A DNA stretch of 64,000 bases from Leifsonia virtsii (GTDB lineage: Bacteria > Actinomycetota > Actinomycetes > Actinomycetales > Microbacteriaceae): positions 1 through 64,000 of the forward strand of contig NZ_JAROCB010000005.1 in NCBI RefSeq assembly GCF_030433675.1, in the 5' to 3' direction. This document shows positions 1 to 7,241 of the stretch, in pieces. Under the pieces are notes generated by a model. That model saw only the letters and a program-made list of their open reading frames with translations. It was not told the DNA's origin and did not search any database. Numbering within the stretch: position 1 is the first letter of the stretch; every line of letters begins with the position of its first letter. Position numbers and translations under genes: made by a program.

Positions 1-77
1 TCACCACAGGCCCCACACCGCGATCGGCAAACTCCCGCCCATCAGCCGAATCTCAAACAACCTGCCTGGGCACTACA
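1..77. mobile_element. End of an IS481-like insertion sequence (partial)
   Basis: The first 77 bases are less GC-rich than the rest and do not fit the interrupted gene that follows. Read on the minus strand the element ends TGTAGTGCCCAGGCAGG, a TGT-type terminus as in IS481-family elements. It abuts a CTAG-containing hexamer, the known target class (NCTAGN) of IS481. No transposase reading frame lies in this short stretch; the rest of the element is outside the window. The family assignment is inferred from the terminus, the target and recollection of related ends, not from a search. Confidence 0.6.
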
Positions 78-83
78 GCTAGA
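78..83. repeat. Probable target-site duplication (GCTAGA)
   Basis: The hexamer GCTAGA lies exactly between the IS terminus and the resumed coding sequence. It matches the NCTAGN target consensus of IS481. Restoring a TG before it would give Trp-Leu-Glu-Ala, the sequence expected in this enzyme family, so it looks like one copy of the duplication. The partner copy would lie beyond the left edge. Confidence 0.55.
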
Positions 84-501
84 GGCGCAGCCGGAGGTCG
101 TGAGCGTCGACTACGCCGGGCTCCCGTCGCATCCCTCGCACGGGCTCGCGCAGCGCTACCTGCCGCGCGGCCAGGGCGCGGTGCTCGGCTTCACGCTCGG
201 CGGCGGCACGGCCGCGGCGGAGCGGTTCTACGACGCGGTGCAGCTGTTCAGCCGCATGACGCACATCGGCGACGTGCGCTCGCTCATCCTGCACCCGGCC
301 TCCACGACCCACGCCCACCTCCCGGGCGACGTGCGCGAGCGCACGGGCATCGGCGCGGGCCTGCTGCGCCTCTCCATCGGGCTGGAGGACGCGGACGACC
401 TGATCGAGGACCTGGCCCTCGGCCTCGCGGCCGTCGCCGAGGCGGAAGTGACCATCGCCGACGCGGATGCGGCCGTCGTGGTCGCCGCGGCGGGGAGGTA
501 G
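78..501 (+). pseudogene. O-acetylhomoserine sulfhydrylase-like enzyme, C-terminal fragment
   Basis: This is the C-terminal third of a Cys/Met-metabolism PLP enzyme (MetY/MetB class), which makes homocysteine or cystathionine from an acyl-homoserine. Recognisable pieces are LEAQPEVVSVDYAGLPSHP, GDVRSLILHPASTTHAHL and the final RLSIGLEDADDLIEDL block. The PLP-binding lysine region is missing because the IS end replaces everything upstream. The frame stays open into the IS sequence, but that part has no similarity to the enzyme. It is followed six bases later by a flavin monooxygenase, suggesting a sulfur-related operon before the insertion. Confidence 0.8.
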
Positions 502-507
502 GGCGGC

Positions 508-1827
508 ATGGCACGACTGCAGCACTTCGGCTGGTTCTTCAGCCGCGGCTTCGGCCCGCAGGGCTGGGGGCACCCGTACTGGGACTGGGGCTACGACTGG
601 ACGAAGCCCGACCTCTACCAGCAGTCCGCGCGCGAGCTGGAGCAGGCCGGCCTCGACCTCGTCATCCTCGAGGACGCCCTCTCGCTCGGCTTCCCGGAGA
701 CGATCGACCTGCGGGTGCGCGAGGCGTACGGCGGTCCGAAGCACGACCCGCTGATCCTGTCGCCGTACCTGCTCGACGCGACCAGGCACCTCGGCGTCGC
801 GCCCACCATCAACGCCGGCGCCTACCCGCCGTATGTCGCCGCACGGCAGTTCGCGAGCCTCCACCACCTGAGCGACCACCGGCTCGGCGTCAACGTCGTC
901 ACCGACGTCGGCAGCGCCCGCCACCTCGGCCTCCCGCCGCTGTCGCACGATGCCGCCTACGACCGCGCCGAGGAGTGGCTGACCGTCATCCGGAGGCTGT
1001 GGCACAGCTGGGACGACGACGCGCTCGTGCAGGACCCGGCGTCGCGGCACTTCGCCGACGGCTCGAAGATCCGGCCGTTCCAGCACGAGGGCGAGTACTT
1101 CCGGCTGGCCGGCCCGCTCAACGCGGTGCCGTTCCTGGAGGGCGACCCCGCGATCGTCTCGCCCGGCGGCTCGCCGCGGGGAATCGCGTTCGCGGGCACC
1201 CACTCCGACGTGCAGCTGGCGCTCGCGCCGCTCGACGCGCAGAGCATCCGCGACTACCGGCTGAAGGTGCGGGAGGCCGCGGTCGCCGCCGGCCGCGACC
1301 CGGACTCCATCAAGGTCCTCTTCGTCTTCAAGCCGGAGATCGTGCCCAGCGACGAGGAGGCGCGGCGCGTCGTCGAGGCGTCGAAGCATCCGACCGACGA
1401 GGAGCTGTACCGCGCGCTCGCCGGTCAGTCGAGCGACCTGGAGACCGACCTCACCGTGCTGTCGCTCGACGAGCCGTTCGACGTGTCGGTGTTCGGCGAG
1501 CACGTCTCGCAGGGCAGCATCAAGGGACTGTTCGGCAAGCAGGGCATCCGCGAGAGCGTCACCCTGCGCGAGCTCATCGCGCCGAAGGTGGTCAAGGGTC
1601 GCATCGCCGACCGCGCCGGCTTCGTCGGCACCGCGGAGCAGATCGCCGACTTCATCGAGGAGATCGGCGAGGAGGCCGACAACGACGGCTTCATCTTCTC
1701 CGGCGACCTGCACCCGGTGACGCTGCACCGCTACCTCGACGAGCTGGTCCCGGTGCTGCGGCGCCGTGGCATCCTGCGTCGCGAGTACGGCAACGGCGGC
1801 ATCCGCGCCAACCTCTCCGACTTCTGA
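508..1827 (+). CDS. LLM-class flavin-dependent monooxygenase, NtaA/SnaA/DszA type
   Basis: The 439-residue protein has the length and motifs of the NtaA/SnaA/DszA branch of luciferase-like monooxygenases. Features seen are a long aromatic N-terminus, the VILEDA strand near residue 50, PTINAGAYPPY, RLGVNVVTDV around residue 125, and AYDRAEEWLTVIRRLW near residue 150. These enzymes use FMNH2 supplied by a separate reductase to oxidise amines or organosulfur compounds; no reductase is next to it. It follows the broken metY-type gene by six bases, so it was probably the distal gene of that operon and may now rely on a promoter in the IS or be poorly expressed. The substrate is unknown. Confidence 0.85.
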   Translation: MARLQHFGWFFSRGFGPQGWGHPYWDWGYDWTKPDLYQQSARELEQAGLDLVILEDALSLGFPETIDLRVREAYGGPKHDPLILSPYLLDATRHLGVAPTINAGAYPPYVAARQFASLHHLSDHRLGVNVVTDVGSARHLGLPPLSHDAAYDRAEEWLTVIRRLWHSWDDDALVQDPASRHFADGSKIRPFQHEGEYFRLAGPLNAVPFLEGDPAIVSPGGSPRGIAFAGTHSDVQLALAPLDAQSIRDYRLKVREAAVAAGRDPDSIKVLFVFKPEIVPSDEEARRVVEASKHPTDEELYRALAGQSSDLETDLTVLSLDEPFDVSVFGEHVSQGSIKGLFGKQGIRESVTLRELIAPKVVKGRIADRAGFVGTAEQIADFIEEIGEEADNDGFIFSGDLHPVTLHRYLDELVPVLRRRGILRREYGNGGIRANLSDF

Positions 1828-1830
1828 GGC

Positions 1831-2088
1831 TCAGCTTCCCGCTCGGCCGAGTTCGTCGCGCCGTCGGTTGTACTCGTCGTGGTCGATTTCGCCTCGGGCG
1901 TACCGCTCGTCGAGGATGTCGCGCGCCGCGGATCGTGGCGGTTGCATGTTGCCCGTCCCGTCCGGTCCTCCGCGCCGAGGGAGGGCGACGACCAGAAGAA
2001 CGATCACGGCGACGAGCAGGAGCGGGACCAGGATCCAGAGGATCCACCAAACGCCCCCGCCTCCCATCATCCATCCGTACATCGACAT
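1831..2088 (-). CDS. Small SHOCT-domain membrane protein
   Basis: The 85-residue protein has a Gly-rich N-terminus, one transmembrane helix (WWILWILVPLLLVAVIVLLV, about residues 14-33), a linker, and a C-terminal SHOCT motif (ARDILDERYARGEIDHDEYN). SHOCT modules are short oligomerisation segments at protein ends; the function here is not known. The start is placed at the Met before SMYGWMMGGGG; upstream in-frame codons lack hydrophobic or conserved character. It is convergent with the monooxygenase and divergent from the DUF6153/DUF305 pair, a grouping often seen near metal-handling genes. Confidence 0.75.
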   Translation of the reverse strand: MSMYGWMMGGGGVWWILWILVPLLLVAVIVLLVVALPRRGGPDGTGNMQPPRSAARDILDERYARGEIDHDEYNRRRDELGRAGS

Positions 2089-2219
2089 CACCTCGCTTCG
2101 TCCGCTGCTGCCGAGTATGGTCCGCCGGGCGCTCCCGCCGTGAGGGTACTTGGTCCCTTGGGGAACCCCCGGCGGGTATTCAGCCGTCGACCGTACCATC
2201 GCTGGCGGAGGGAGGATCC

Positions 2220-2660
2220 ATGCTCGCCGACTGCATCCGGATGCGCACGCGCACCTGGCGCTGTGTCATCGTCCTTTTCCTTGCGGTCGCCGGCGTCGTG
2301 ACCGGCCTCCTCGCGATGCACGTGGTGAACACACCTGCTGCCACGTCGCACTCGTACGCGACCATGGATGCCGGGCACGCGGCGCCGACGCACGCGGACA
2401 TCGCCGCACCGCTGCCGGTGAGACCGGCGGCGACCACCGGGTGCGCCGGCGACGGCTGCGACCCCATGCAGGACATGACGGCGATGGTCTGCGTGCTGGC
2501 GCTGCTCGCGACGACCCTCCTGCTCATCGCACCCGCGATCGGCCGAGCGTTGCTCGGTCTCGGCTCCCTCGGCCCGTCTGCACCGCTGTCGACGGCGGCC
2601 TCACGCGCCGTCGGGCCGCCACCGCCCTCTCGTATCGCCCTCTCCGTCGACCGCAGATGA
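2220..2660 (+). CDS. Membrane protein, DUF6153-like
   Basis: 146 residues with an N-terminal membrane anchor (VIVLFLAVAGVVTGLLAMHV, about residues 16-35), a His/Met/Cys-bearing extracytoplasmic loop (TMDAGHAAPTHAD; CAGDGCDPMQDM) and a second helix (VCVLALLATTLLLIAPAIG). The start ATG follows a good ribosome site (GGAGGATCC). Together with the downstream DUF305 lipoprotein it resembles actinobacterial DUF6153 proteins, whose role is unknown. The Met and His richness suggests metal contact, which is inference. Confidence 0.65.
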   Translation: MLADCIRMRTRTWRCVIVLFLAVAGVVTGLLAMHVVNTPAATSHSYATMDAGHAAPTHADIAAPLPVRPAATTGCAGDGCDPMQDMTAMVCVLALLATTLLLIAPAIGRALLGLGSLGPSAPLSTAASRAVGPPPPSRIALSVDRR

Positions 2661-2746
2661 CGTGGGCTGCGCCTCCCGCCACCCGGCGGAATAGGCGTTC
2701 GGCATGCCCATTTCTGCAGAACGATACGACGAGAGAGATCCACCTC

Positions 2747-3352
2747 ATGAACACGAAACTCATCACGCTCACCTCCGGCGCCCTGCTGATCGCGGTCGCC
2801 CTGACCGGCTGCTCCACCGGTCCAGATAGCCCTGGCTCCGGCGGCATGGGCGGAATGCAGCACGGCTCCTCGGCGGACACGTCGCCGGCCGCCGACCACA
2901 ACCAGTCCGACATCGCCTTCGCGACCGCGATGGTGGCGCACCACCAGCAAGCCATCGAGATGGCTGACCTCGTCCTTGCGAAGGACGGCGTCGACTCCCG
3001 AGTGGCAGACCTCGCCCGGAAGATCAAAGCCGCCCAGCAGCCCGAGATCGACACCATGGAGAGCTGGCTCGCCCAGTGGGGCGAGAAGGACGACATGGGG
3101 ATGGGCGGCATGGACATGCACGGCGGGATGATGTCGCAGGACGACATGGACGCCCTCCGTGGAGCGTCCGGCGTCGACGCCGCCGCGCTCTTCCTCACCC
3201 AGATGATCGAGCATCACGAGGGCGCCATCGCGATGGCGACGACGGAGGCCGACAACGGTCGCGCCGCCGCCGCCATCGCCTTGGCGAAGAGGATCGTGAA
3301 GGCGCAGACCGCCGAGATCGACACGATGAAGGAGCTGCGAGCCGCCCTCTGA
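2747..3352 (+). CDS. DUF305 lipoprotein
   Basis: 201 residues. It starts with a lipoprotein signal ending in the lipobox LTGC (Cys about residue 22), followed by a Gly/Ser/Met linker and two four-helix DUF305 repeats with paired histidines: MVAHHQQAIEMA near residue 65 and MIEHHEGAIAMA near residue 158. A Met-rich stretch (DDMGMGGMDMHGGMM) separates them. DUF305 proteins are exported ferritin-like helical bundles, often found with copper-resistance genes. Here no copper ATPase is adjacent, so a copper role is inference. Confidence 0.9.
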   Translation: MNTKLITLTSGALLIAVALTGCSTGPDSPGSGGMGGMQHGSSADTSPAADHNQSDIAFATAMVAHHQQAIEMADLVLAKDGVDSRVADLARKIKAAQQPEIDTMESWLAQWGEKDDMGMGGMDMHGGMMSQDDMDALRGASGVDAAALFLTQMIEHHEGAIAMATTEADNGRAAAAIALAKRIVKAQTAEIDTMKELRAAL

Positions 3353-3373
3353 CCCGGCTGCGTCCAGGAGAGG

Positions 3374-3408
3374 GAGCACGCCGTCGCTGGTTTCGCGGCG
3401 GCGTGCTC
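3374..3408. terminator. Hairpin between convergent genes
   Basis: A perfect 10-bp stem GAGCACGCCG/CGGCGTGCTC with a 15-base loop lies between the DUF305 stop and the DUF1990 stop. There is no clear U tract. It probably serves both directions. The CACGCCG core recalls the larger hairpins elsewhere in the window. Confidence 0.55.
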
Positions 3409-3439
3409 TCGAAGCTGGTCGGCGGGGTGGCCTCCGGGC

Positions 3440-3913
3440 TCAGCGCAGCGCGCGAAGGTAGCGGCGCTTCGCGACCCGCTGCATGACGAGCAGCAGGGGG
3501 TAGAGCGCGCGCCACGGCTGCTGCGGCGCGGCGCGGGTGAGCGATCTCACCGTCAGGCGCACCTCGTCGTGGATGCGGCTCACGATGAACGCCTCCTCGC
3601 CGCTGACCGGGTGGCCGGGCAGGGTGCGGTACGAGAAGCCGACGCGATCGTCCGTCGCGACGACGGTGACGACCTCCACCGGCTCGACGATCCGGAGGCC
3701 GAGGAGGTGCGCGGTGACGGTGACGCGATCGCCCTCGGCCACGGGTTTCGCGGACTCCACCGAGAAGCCGCTCGCCGTCTTCACACCCCAGCGCAGCACC
3801 TCGCGGCTCGCGCGTGCCCACACCTCCTCGCCCCGGCCGATGACGGCGGAAACCTCCGATCTGCGGTAGGCGGGATCGGTCCCTGGCCAGTGCTCCGCCG
3901 CCGGATCGGTCAC
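3440..3913 (-). CDS. DUF1990 family protein
   Basis: 157 residues matching the DUF1990 family pattern: an N-terminal YRRSEVSAVIGRGEEVWARA segment, a central VTVTAHLLGLRIVEPVEVV, then GFSYRTLPGHPVSGEEAFIV and an Arg-rich tail ending RRYLRALR. The fold is thought to be START/polyketide-cyclase-like; no activity is established. Its start overlaps the stop of the upstream CGNR gene by four bases, so the two are translationally coupled. Confidence 0.8.
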   Translation of the reverse strand: MTDPAAEHWPGTDPAYRRSEVSAVIGRGEEVWARASREVLRWGVKTASGFSVESAKPVAEGDRVTVTAHLLGLRIVEPVEVVTVVATDDRVGFSYRTLPGHPVSGEEAFIVSRIHDEVRLTVRSLTRAAPQQPWRALYPLLLVMQRVAKRRYLRALR

Positions 3914-4461
3914 TGCCGCTCCTGCCGGGCGCGGAACGCGATCATGTTGACGCGGTTGCCGCAGCGGACGCTGCAGAAGCGCTTCGAGCCGTTGCGGGAC
4001 AGGTCGAGCACGAGGCCCGTACAGTCGTCGGCGGCGCAGACGCGGAGCCGGCCCGTCTCGCCGGAACGGATCACGTCGACCAGGGCGAGTGCGATCTCGA
4101 CGCGGATGCGTTCGGCGAGCGGGGCGTCCTGCGCGGTGGCGTGCAGGTGCCAGTCGAAGCCGTCGTGGCGCATCAGGTAAGGGAGCGCGTGCGCCTCCGC
4201 GAGCATGGCGTTCACCTCGAGGGCGGCCTGGTCGCGGTCGAGCGACCAGACGCGCATGATGCGGTCACGGGTCGCACGCACCTCCCGCAGCTCGGCCTCG
4301 TCGCCGTCGACGCGTCCCGAGTAGCGGTTCTCGGTCAGCAGCGCCGAGAGCTGCTCCGTGGTGGCCAGTTCGTCCTCGCCGCTCCTGGTCGCGCCGGGGT
4401 CGGTGTCGCAGAGAGCCACGGCGAACTCCAGCGCATCCACCGTGTCAGGGGCAAAATGCAA
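3910..4461 (-). CDS. CGNR zinc-finger protein, ABATE domain
   Basis: 183 residues. The N-terminal two thirds form the ABATE-type helical domain (DTVDALEFAVALCDT; LREVRATRDRIMRVW). The C-terminus carries the CGNR zinc finger: RVCAADDCTGLVLDLSRNG, then KRFCSVRCGNRVNMIAFRAR, with four cysteines. These proteins are probable stress- or ligand-linked transcription regulators. It is divergent from the EamA transporter with a short shared promoter region, so it may control that gene. Confidence 0.9.
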   Translation of the reverse strand: MHFAPDTVDALEFAVALCDTDPGATRSGEDELATTEQLSALLTENRYSGRVDGDEAELREVRATRDRIMRVWSLDRDQAALEVNAMLAEAHALPYLMRHDGFDWHLHATAQDAPLAERIRVEIALALVDVIRSGETGRLRVCAADDCTGLVLDLSRNGSKRFCSVRCGNRVNMIAFRARQERQ

Positions 4462-4545
4462 GTTGACTCCTTACCGAAGACGAGACTAGCGTCAGGACCA
4501 TCATCCCATTTCGACCCTGACATCCGACTCTGACAGGTGACCCTC

Positions 4546-5511
4546 ATGTCGCACCGCCCGACCTCCCTCGGTCTGCTCATCGCGCTGCTCGCTGCGGCGA
4601 CCTTCGGGATGTCGGGCGCATTCATCAAACCGCTGCTGGAGAGCGGCTGGTCGCCGGTGGCGGCCGTGACCGTCCGGGCGGCGGTCGGTGGGCTGGTGCT
4701 GCTCCCGTTCGCGCTCGTCTCGGTGCGCGGGCGGTGGGACGCGGTCTGGCGCGGCCGCTGGCGGCTGCTCGGGATGGCGCTGGTCGGAGTCGCCGGCACC
4801 CAGGTGCTCTACTTCGCGGCGATCCAGCGCATCCCGGTCTCGACGGGCATCCTCGTCGAGTACCTCGCGCCCGTCCTGCTCGTCGCCGTGACGTGGGCGC
4901 TCAGCCGCCGGGCGCCGCACGCGGTGGTGCTCGCCGGTTCTGCCGTCGCAGTGGCGGGCCTCGTCCTCGTCGTGTCCCCGGGCGGCGCGGGCGCGCTCGA
5001 CCCGTTCGGTCTGCTGCTCGCGGTCATCGCCATGGTCGGCTGCGCCGCCTTCTATGTGATCGCGGCGCGGCCCAGCGACGGGCTCCCGCCCGTCGCTCTC
5101 GCCTCCGGCGGCCTGCTGATCGGAGCGCTGGCGCTGGCCGCGGTCGGTGCGACCGGTCTGCTGCCCGTCACCGTGAGCTTCGCCGACGTCGACCTGTTCG
5201 GCCGTCCGACGGCATGGTGGGTGCCGATCGCGGTGGTCGGGGTGCTCGCCACGGCGGTCGCGTACGCCTCCAGCATCACGGCGACCGAGCTGCTCGGGTC
5301 GCGGCTGGCGTCGTTCGTCGGACTCCTGGAGGTCGTGGCGGCGACCCTCTACGCCTGGCTGCTCCTCGGCGAGCAGCTGAGCCCCCTGCAGCTGCTCGGC
5401 GGCCTGCTCATCCTCGCCGGCATCGCCCTGGTCCGTGCCGACCGCACCCCGGCCCCGGTCGCGCCCGTCCCGGCCCCGGTCCCCGCATCCAATGGACGCA
5501 ACACGCCGTGA
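4546..5511 (+). CDS. EamA/DMT family transporter
   Basis: 321 residues with ten hydrophobic segments in two EamA repeats (GLLIALLAAATFGMSGAFIK at the start; GLLLAVIAMVGCAAFYVIA opening the second). It is a drug/metabolite-superfamily permease, likely exporting small metabolites or amino acids across the plasma membrane; the substrate cannot be read from sequence. The ATG at 4546 is preferred over GTG at 4537 because AGGTGA lies upstream at suitable spacing. The last codons and the TGA stop are part of a hairpin (5497-5538). Confidence 0.88.
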   Translation: MSHRPTSLGLLIALLAAATFGMSGAFIKPLLESGWSPVAAVTVRAAVGGLVLLPFALVSVRGRWDAVWRGRWRLLGMALVGVAGTQVLYFAAIQRIPVSTGILVEYLAPVLLVAVTWALSRRAPHAVVLAGSAVAVAGLVLVVSPGGAGALDPFGLLLAVIAMVGCAAFYVIAARPSDGLPPVALASGGLLIGALALAAVGATGLLPVTVSFADVDLFGRPTAWWVPIAVVGVLATAVAYASSITATELLGSRLASFVGLLEVVAATLYAWLLLGEQLSPLQLLGGLLILAGIALVRADRTPAPVAPVPAPVPASNGRNTP

Positions 5512-5538
5512 CCGCCCCACGTCGCACGGCGTGTTGCG
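5497..5538. repeat. Dispersed hairpin copy 1
   Basis: A perfect 14-bp stem CGCAACACGCCGTG/CACGGCGTGTTGCG with a 14-base loop. It contains the stop codon of the EamA gene. The core is shared with hairpins near 7183, 47603 and 57448, and with the loop of the one near 10967. It may act as a terminator. Confidence 0.75.
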
Positions 5539-5608
5539 CCAACTCGTTCGGGCGAGTGGACCGCACGGTCCCCTTGCCGCGGGCCGCTGACGCGCGGATG
5601 GTGAAGGT

Positions 5609-5863
5609 ATGGCACCGCACCCCGACGACGAGGACAAATCGACGATCGACGTCCGGCTGACCGGCGTCCGCGACCCCAAGGACCCGGACGGCCTGCTGAC
5701 CGTCGAGCAGGACGCCGACCGCCCAGACCCCGCGCGCTACGGCGCGCCCGAGACGGACACGCTGGAGCGCGAGCGCTCCTACGTCGCCCGCCTGGGCGAA
5801 GACGGCTCGGCCGACGACCTGCCGCGGGTGCCGCCGAAGCGGGGAGTGACGGGCCTGGGGTGA
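5609..5863 (+). CDS. Small acidic hypothetical protein
   Basis: 84 residues, highly charged, with no membrane segment and no recognised domain (begins MAPHPDDEDKSTIDVRLTGV). The composition suggests a soluble, partly disordered protein. AAGG lies directly before the ATG. It is followed ten bases later by another small gene on the same strand, so the two may be cotranscribed. No function is proposed. Confidence 0.6.
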   Translation: MAPHPDDEDKSTIDVRLTGVRDPKDPDGLLTVEQDADRPDPARYGAPETDTLERERSYVARLGEDGSADDLPRVPPKRGVTGLG

Positions 5864-5873
5864 GAATGGGCGG

Positions 5874-6404
5874 ATGGCCCTCCCTGCGACTGAGCGCATC
5901 GTCCCCGTATCGGTGAACCGCATCGAGCTGGAGGCCGCCGTCGCCTTCGGGACGCTGCGGCGCGCCTTCGAGGCGGAGGTGCCCCCGCTGGATGTCGGCC
6001 ACGTGCGCGAGCTGCTCTCGTCGGGCGCCGATTGGCGTCGGCTGACGCTCGAGGCGGCCGGACCCGGCATCCACCGGTTCGTCCGCTTCTGGACCGACCA
6101 CCCCACGCCGGTCATGCGCGTGGGCGGCGCCGACATCCCGAGCGCCGTCTACCTGATCGGCGACTACGCGACGGCCGCCCGCATGTTCCGCCACGACCCG
6201 GGCACGCTCCTCTACACGCCGCTGCGGGTCGAGCTGCACGCCACCCGCTCCGGGGGCACCGTGCTGAGCGTCGACCAGCCGAGCAGCCGCCTCGGCAGCT
6301 TCGGCAACAACAAGGTCACCCAGGCGGGCTTCGAGCTCGACCGGATGCTCGGCGACCTGCTGGAGGAGCTCGACCTGCCGAGGCCGAGCGTGCTGCGGAG
6401 GTGA
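5874..6404 (+). CDS. Hypothetical protein, possibly DUF302-like
   Basis: 176 residues, soluble. The central stretch with HDPGTLLYTPLRVELHATRS followed by SVDQPSSRLGSFGNN resembles the substrate-free core of DUF302 proteins (a Pro-bearing strand pair followed by a helix), but the match is loose. The C-terminal helix (ELDRMLGDLLEELDLPRP) is clear. No catalytic residues stand out. A function is not assigned. Confidence 0.6.
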   Translation: MALPATERIVPVSVNRIELEAAVAFGTLRRAFEAEVPPLDVGHVRELLSSGADWRRLTLEAAGPGIHRFVRFWTDHPTPVMRVGGADIPSAVYLIGDYATAARMFRHDPGTLLYTPLRVELHATRSGGTVLSVDQPSSRLGSFGNNKVTQAGFELDRMLGDLLEELDLPRPSVLRR

Positions 6405-6478
6405 GCACGCCGGATGCGCCGTCCGCCCAAGCGGACATCGAGCGGCCCAGCGGCTCGCCGTCCTGCTAGTGTTCGGCC

Positions 6479-6874
6479 GTGACCATGCAGCCCCTCCCGC
6501 AGCCCGGCCCGACACTGGTTCACGTCGGCAATGTGACGGCGAACGATGCCTGGATCGTCACTCCGGCGGGCACCTGGCCGATCGCCGACGTCAACGTGAC
6601 GACCGTGGATCAGACAAACACCACGACGCACACTCCGGCCTGGGCGATCGTGATGGTGGTCGTCTTCATCTGGTTCTTCCTGCTCAGCCTGCTGTTCCTG
6701 CTGGCGCGCGAGGTGCGGGTCGGGGGCTTCGTCGCCATCCACATCTCGGCCCGCAACGGGCAGACCTACACCGAGCAGGTGCCGGTCTACAGCGCCCAGC
6801 AGCGCGCCGACGTGTTCGCGCGTGCGGGCTACCTGCAGGCCCTCATCGGGCACGCCAGGGCCATCCGCGGCTGA
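6479..6874 (+). CDS. Small membrane protein, hypothetical
   Basis: 131 residues with one strong transmembrane segment (WAIVMVVVFIWFFLLSLLFLL, about residues 54-74). The N-terminal half has a beta-rich Thr/Val pattern, and the C-terminal half carries a VHVSA-like strand and a helix (SAQQRADVFARAGYLQALIG). A TAGTGT hexamer sits six bases before the GTG start and no ribosome site is visible, so the mRNA may be leaderless. Function unknown. Confidence 0.65.
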   Translation: MTMQPLPQPGPTLVHVGNVTANDAWIVTPAGTWPIADVNVTTVDQTNTTTHTPAWAIVMVVVFIWFFLLSLLFLLAREVRVGGFVAIHISARNGQTYTEQVPVYSAQQRADVFARAGYLQALIGHARAIRG

Positions 6875-6923
6875 CCGCGCAACCCCCTCGGCCGTGTCGG
6901 AGGCGCGGCGTACTGTCGCCCGC

Positions 6924-7178
6924 ATGAGCGACAGCGACACCACGAACGGCGCAGGCGACGACGTGCTCGGCGCCCGCGGCGAGGACGACACCAACCCCGC
7001 GAGCAAGGACCCGTCGGAGTGGGTCACCGGCGACGAGCCCATGACCGCGTCCCAGCGCAGCTATCTCGACACGCTGGCGCGCGAGGCCGGTGAGGAACTG
7101 CCCGCCGACCTCACCAAGGCGCAGGCGTCCGAGCACATCGACCGCCTGCAGCAGAAGACCGGCCGCGGCCAGAGCTGA
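6924..7178 (+). CDS. DUF3072 family protein
   Basis: 84 residues. The N-terminal half is acidic and low-complexity; the C-terminal half is the DUF3072 motif (DEPMTASQRSYLDTLAREAG, then LTKAQASEHIDRLQQKTGR). DUF3072 proteins are small SAP-like helical proteins of unknown role common in actinobacteria. TACTGT lies seven bases before the ATG, compatible with a leaderless start. Confidence 0.8.
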   Translation: MSDSDTTNGAGDDVLGARGEDDTNPASKDPSEWVTGDEPMTASQRSYLDTLAREAGEELPADLTKAQASEHIDRLQQKTGRGQS

Positions 7179-7182
7179 CGAA

Positions 7183-7240
7183 CGAGTGGACGCGACACGC
7201 CGGGCCGGCGCAGCGGCCGACGGGGTGTCGCGTCCACTCG
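7183..7240. repeat. Dispersed hairpin copy 2
   Basis: A 20-bp stem with one mismatch: CGAGTGGACGCGACACGCCG against CGGGGTGTCGCGTCCACTCG. The loop contains an inner GGCCG/CGGCC pairing. It fills the gap between two convergent genes and ends two bases from the GH1 stop, so it probably terminates both transcripts. Confidence 0.75.
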
Positions 7241-7241
7241 A

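Noticed and set aside
1-99. Continuation of the metY-like gene to the window edge
   Set aside because: The frame is open but residues before Leu-Glu-Ala do not match the family and base composition changes; the IS end explains it.
79-1728. Long open frame on the minus strand (549 codons)
   Set aside because: It lies opposite two clear genes and has the Arg/Gly/Val-rich composition of antisense frames in high-GC DNA.
5872-6404. Function for the 176-residue protein as a confirmed DUF302 member
   Set aside because: The resemblance is loose; kept as hypothetical.
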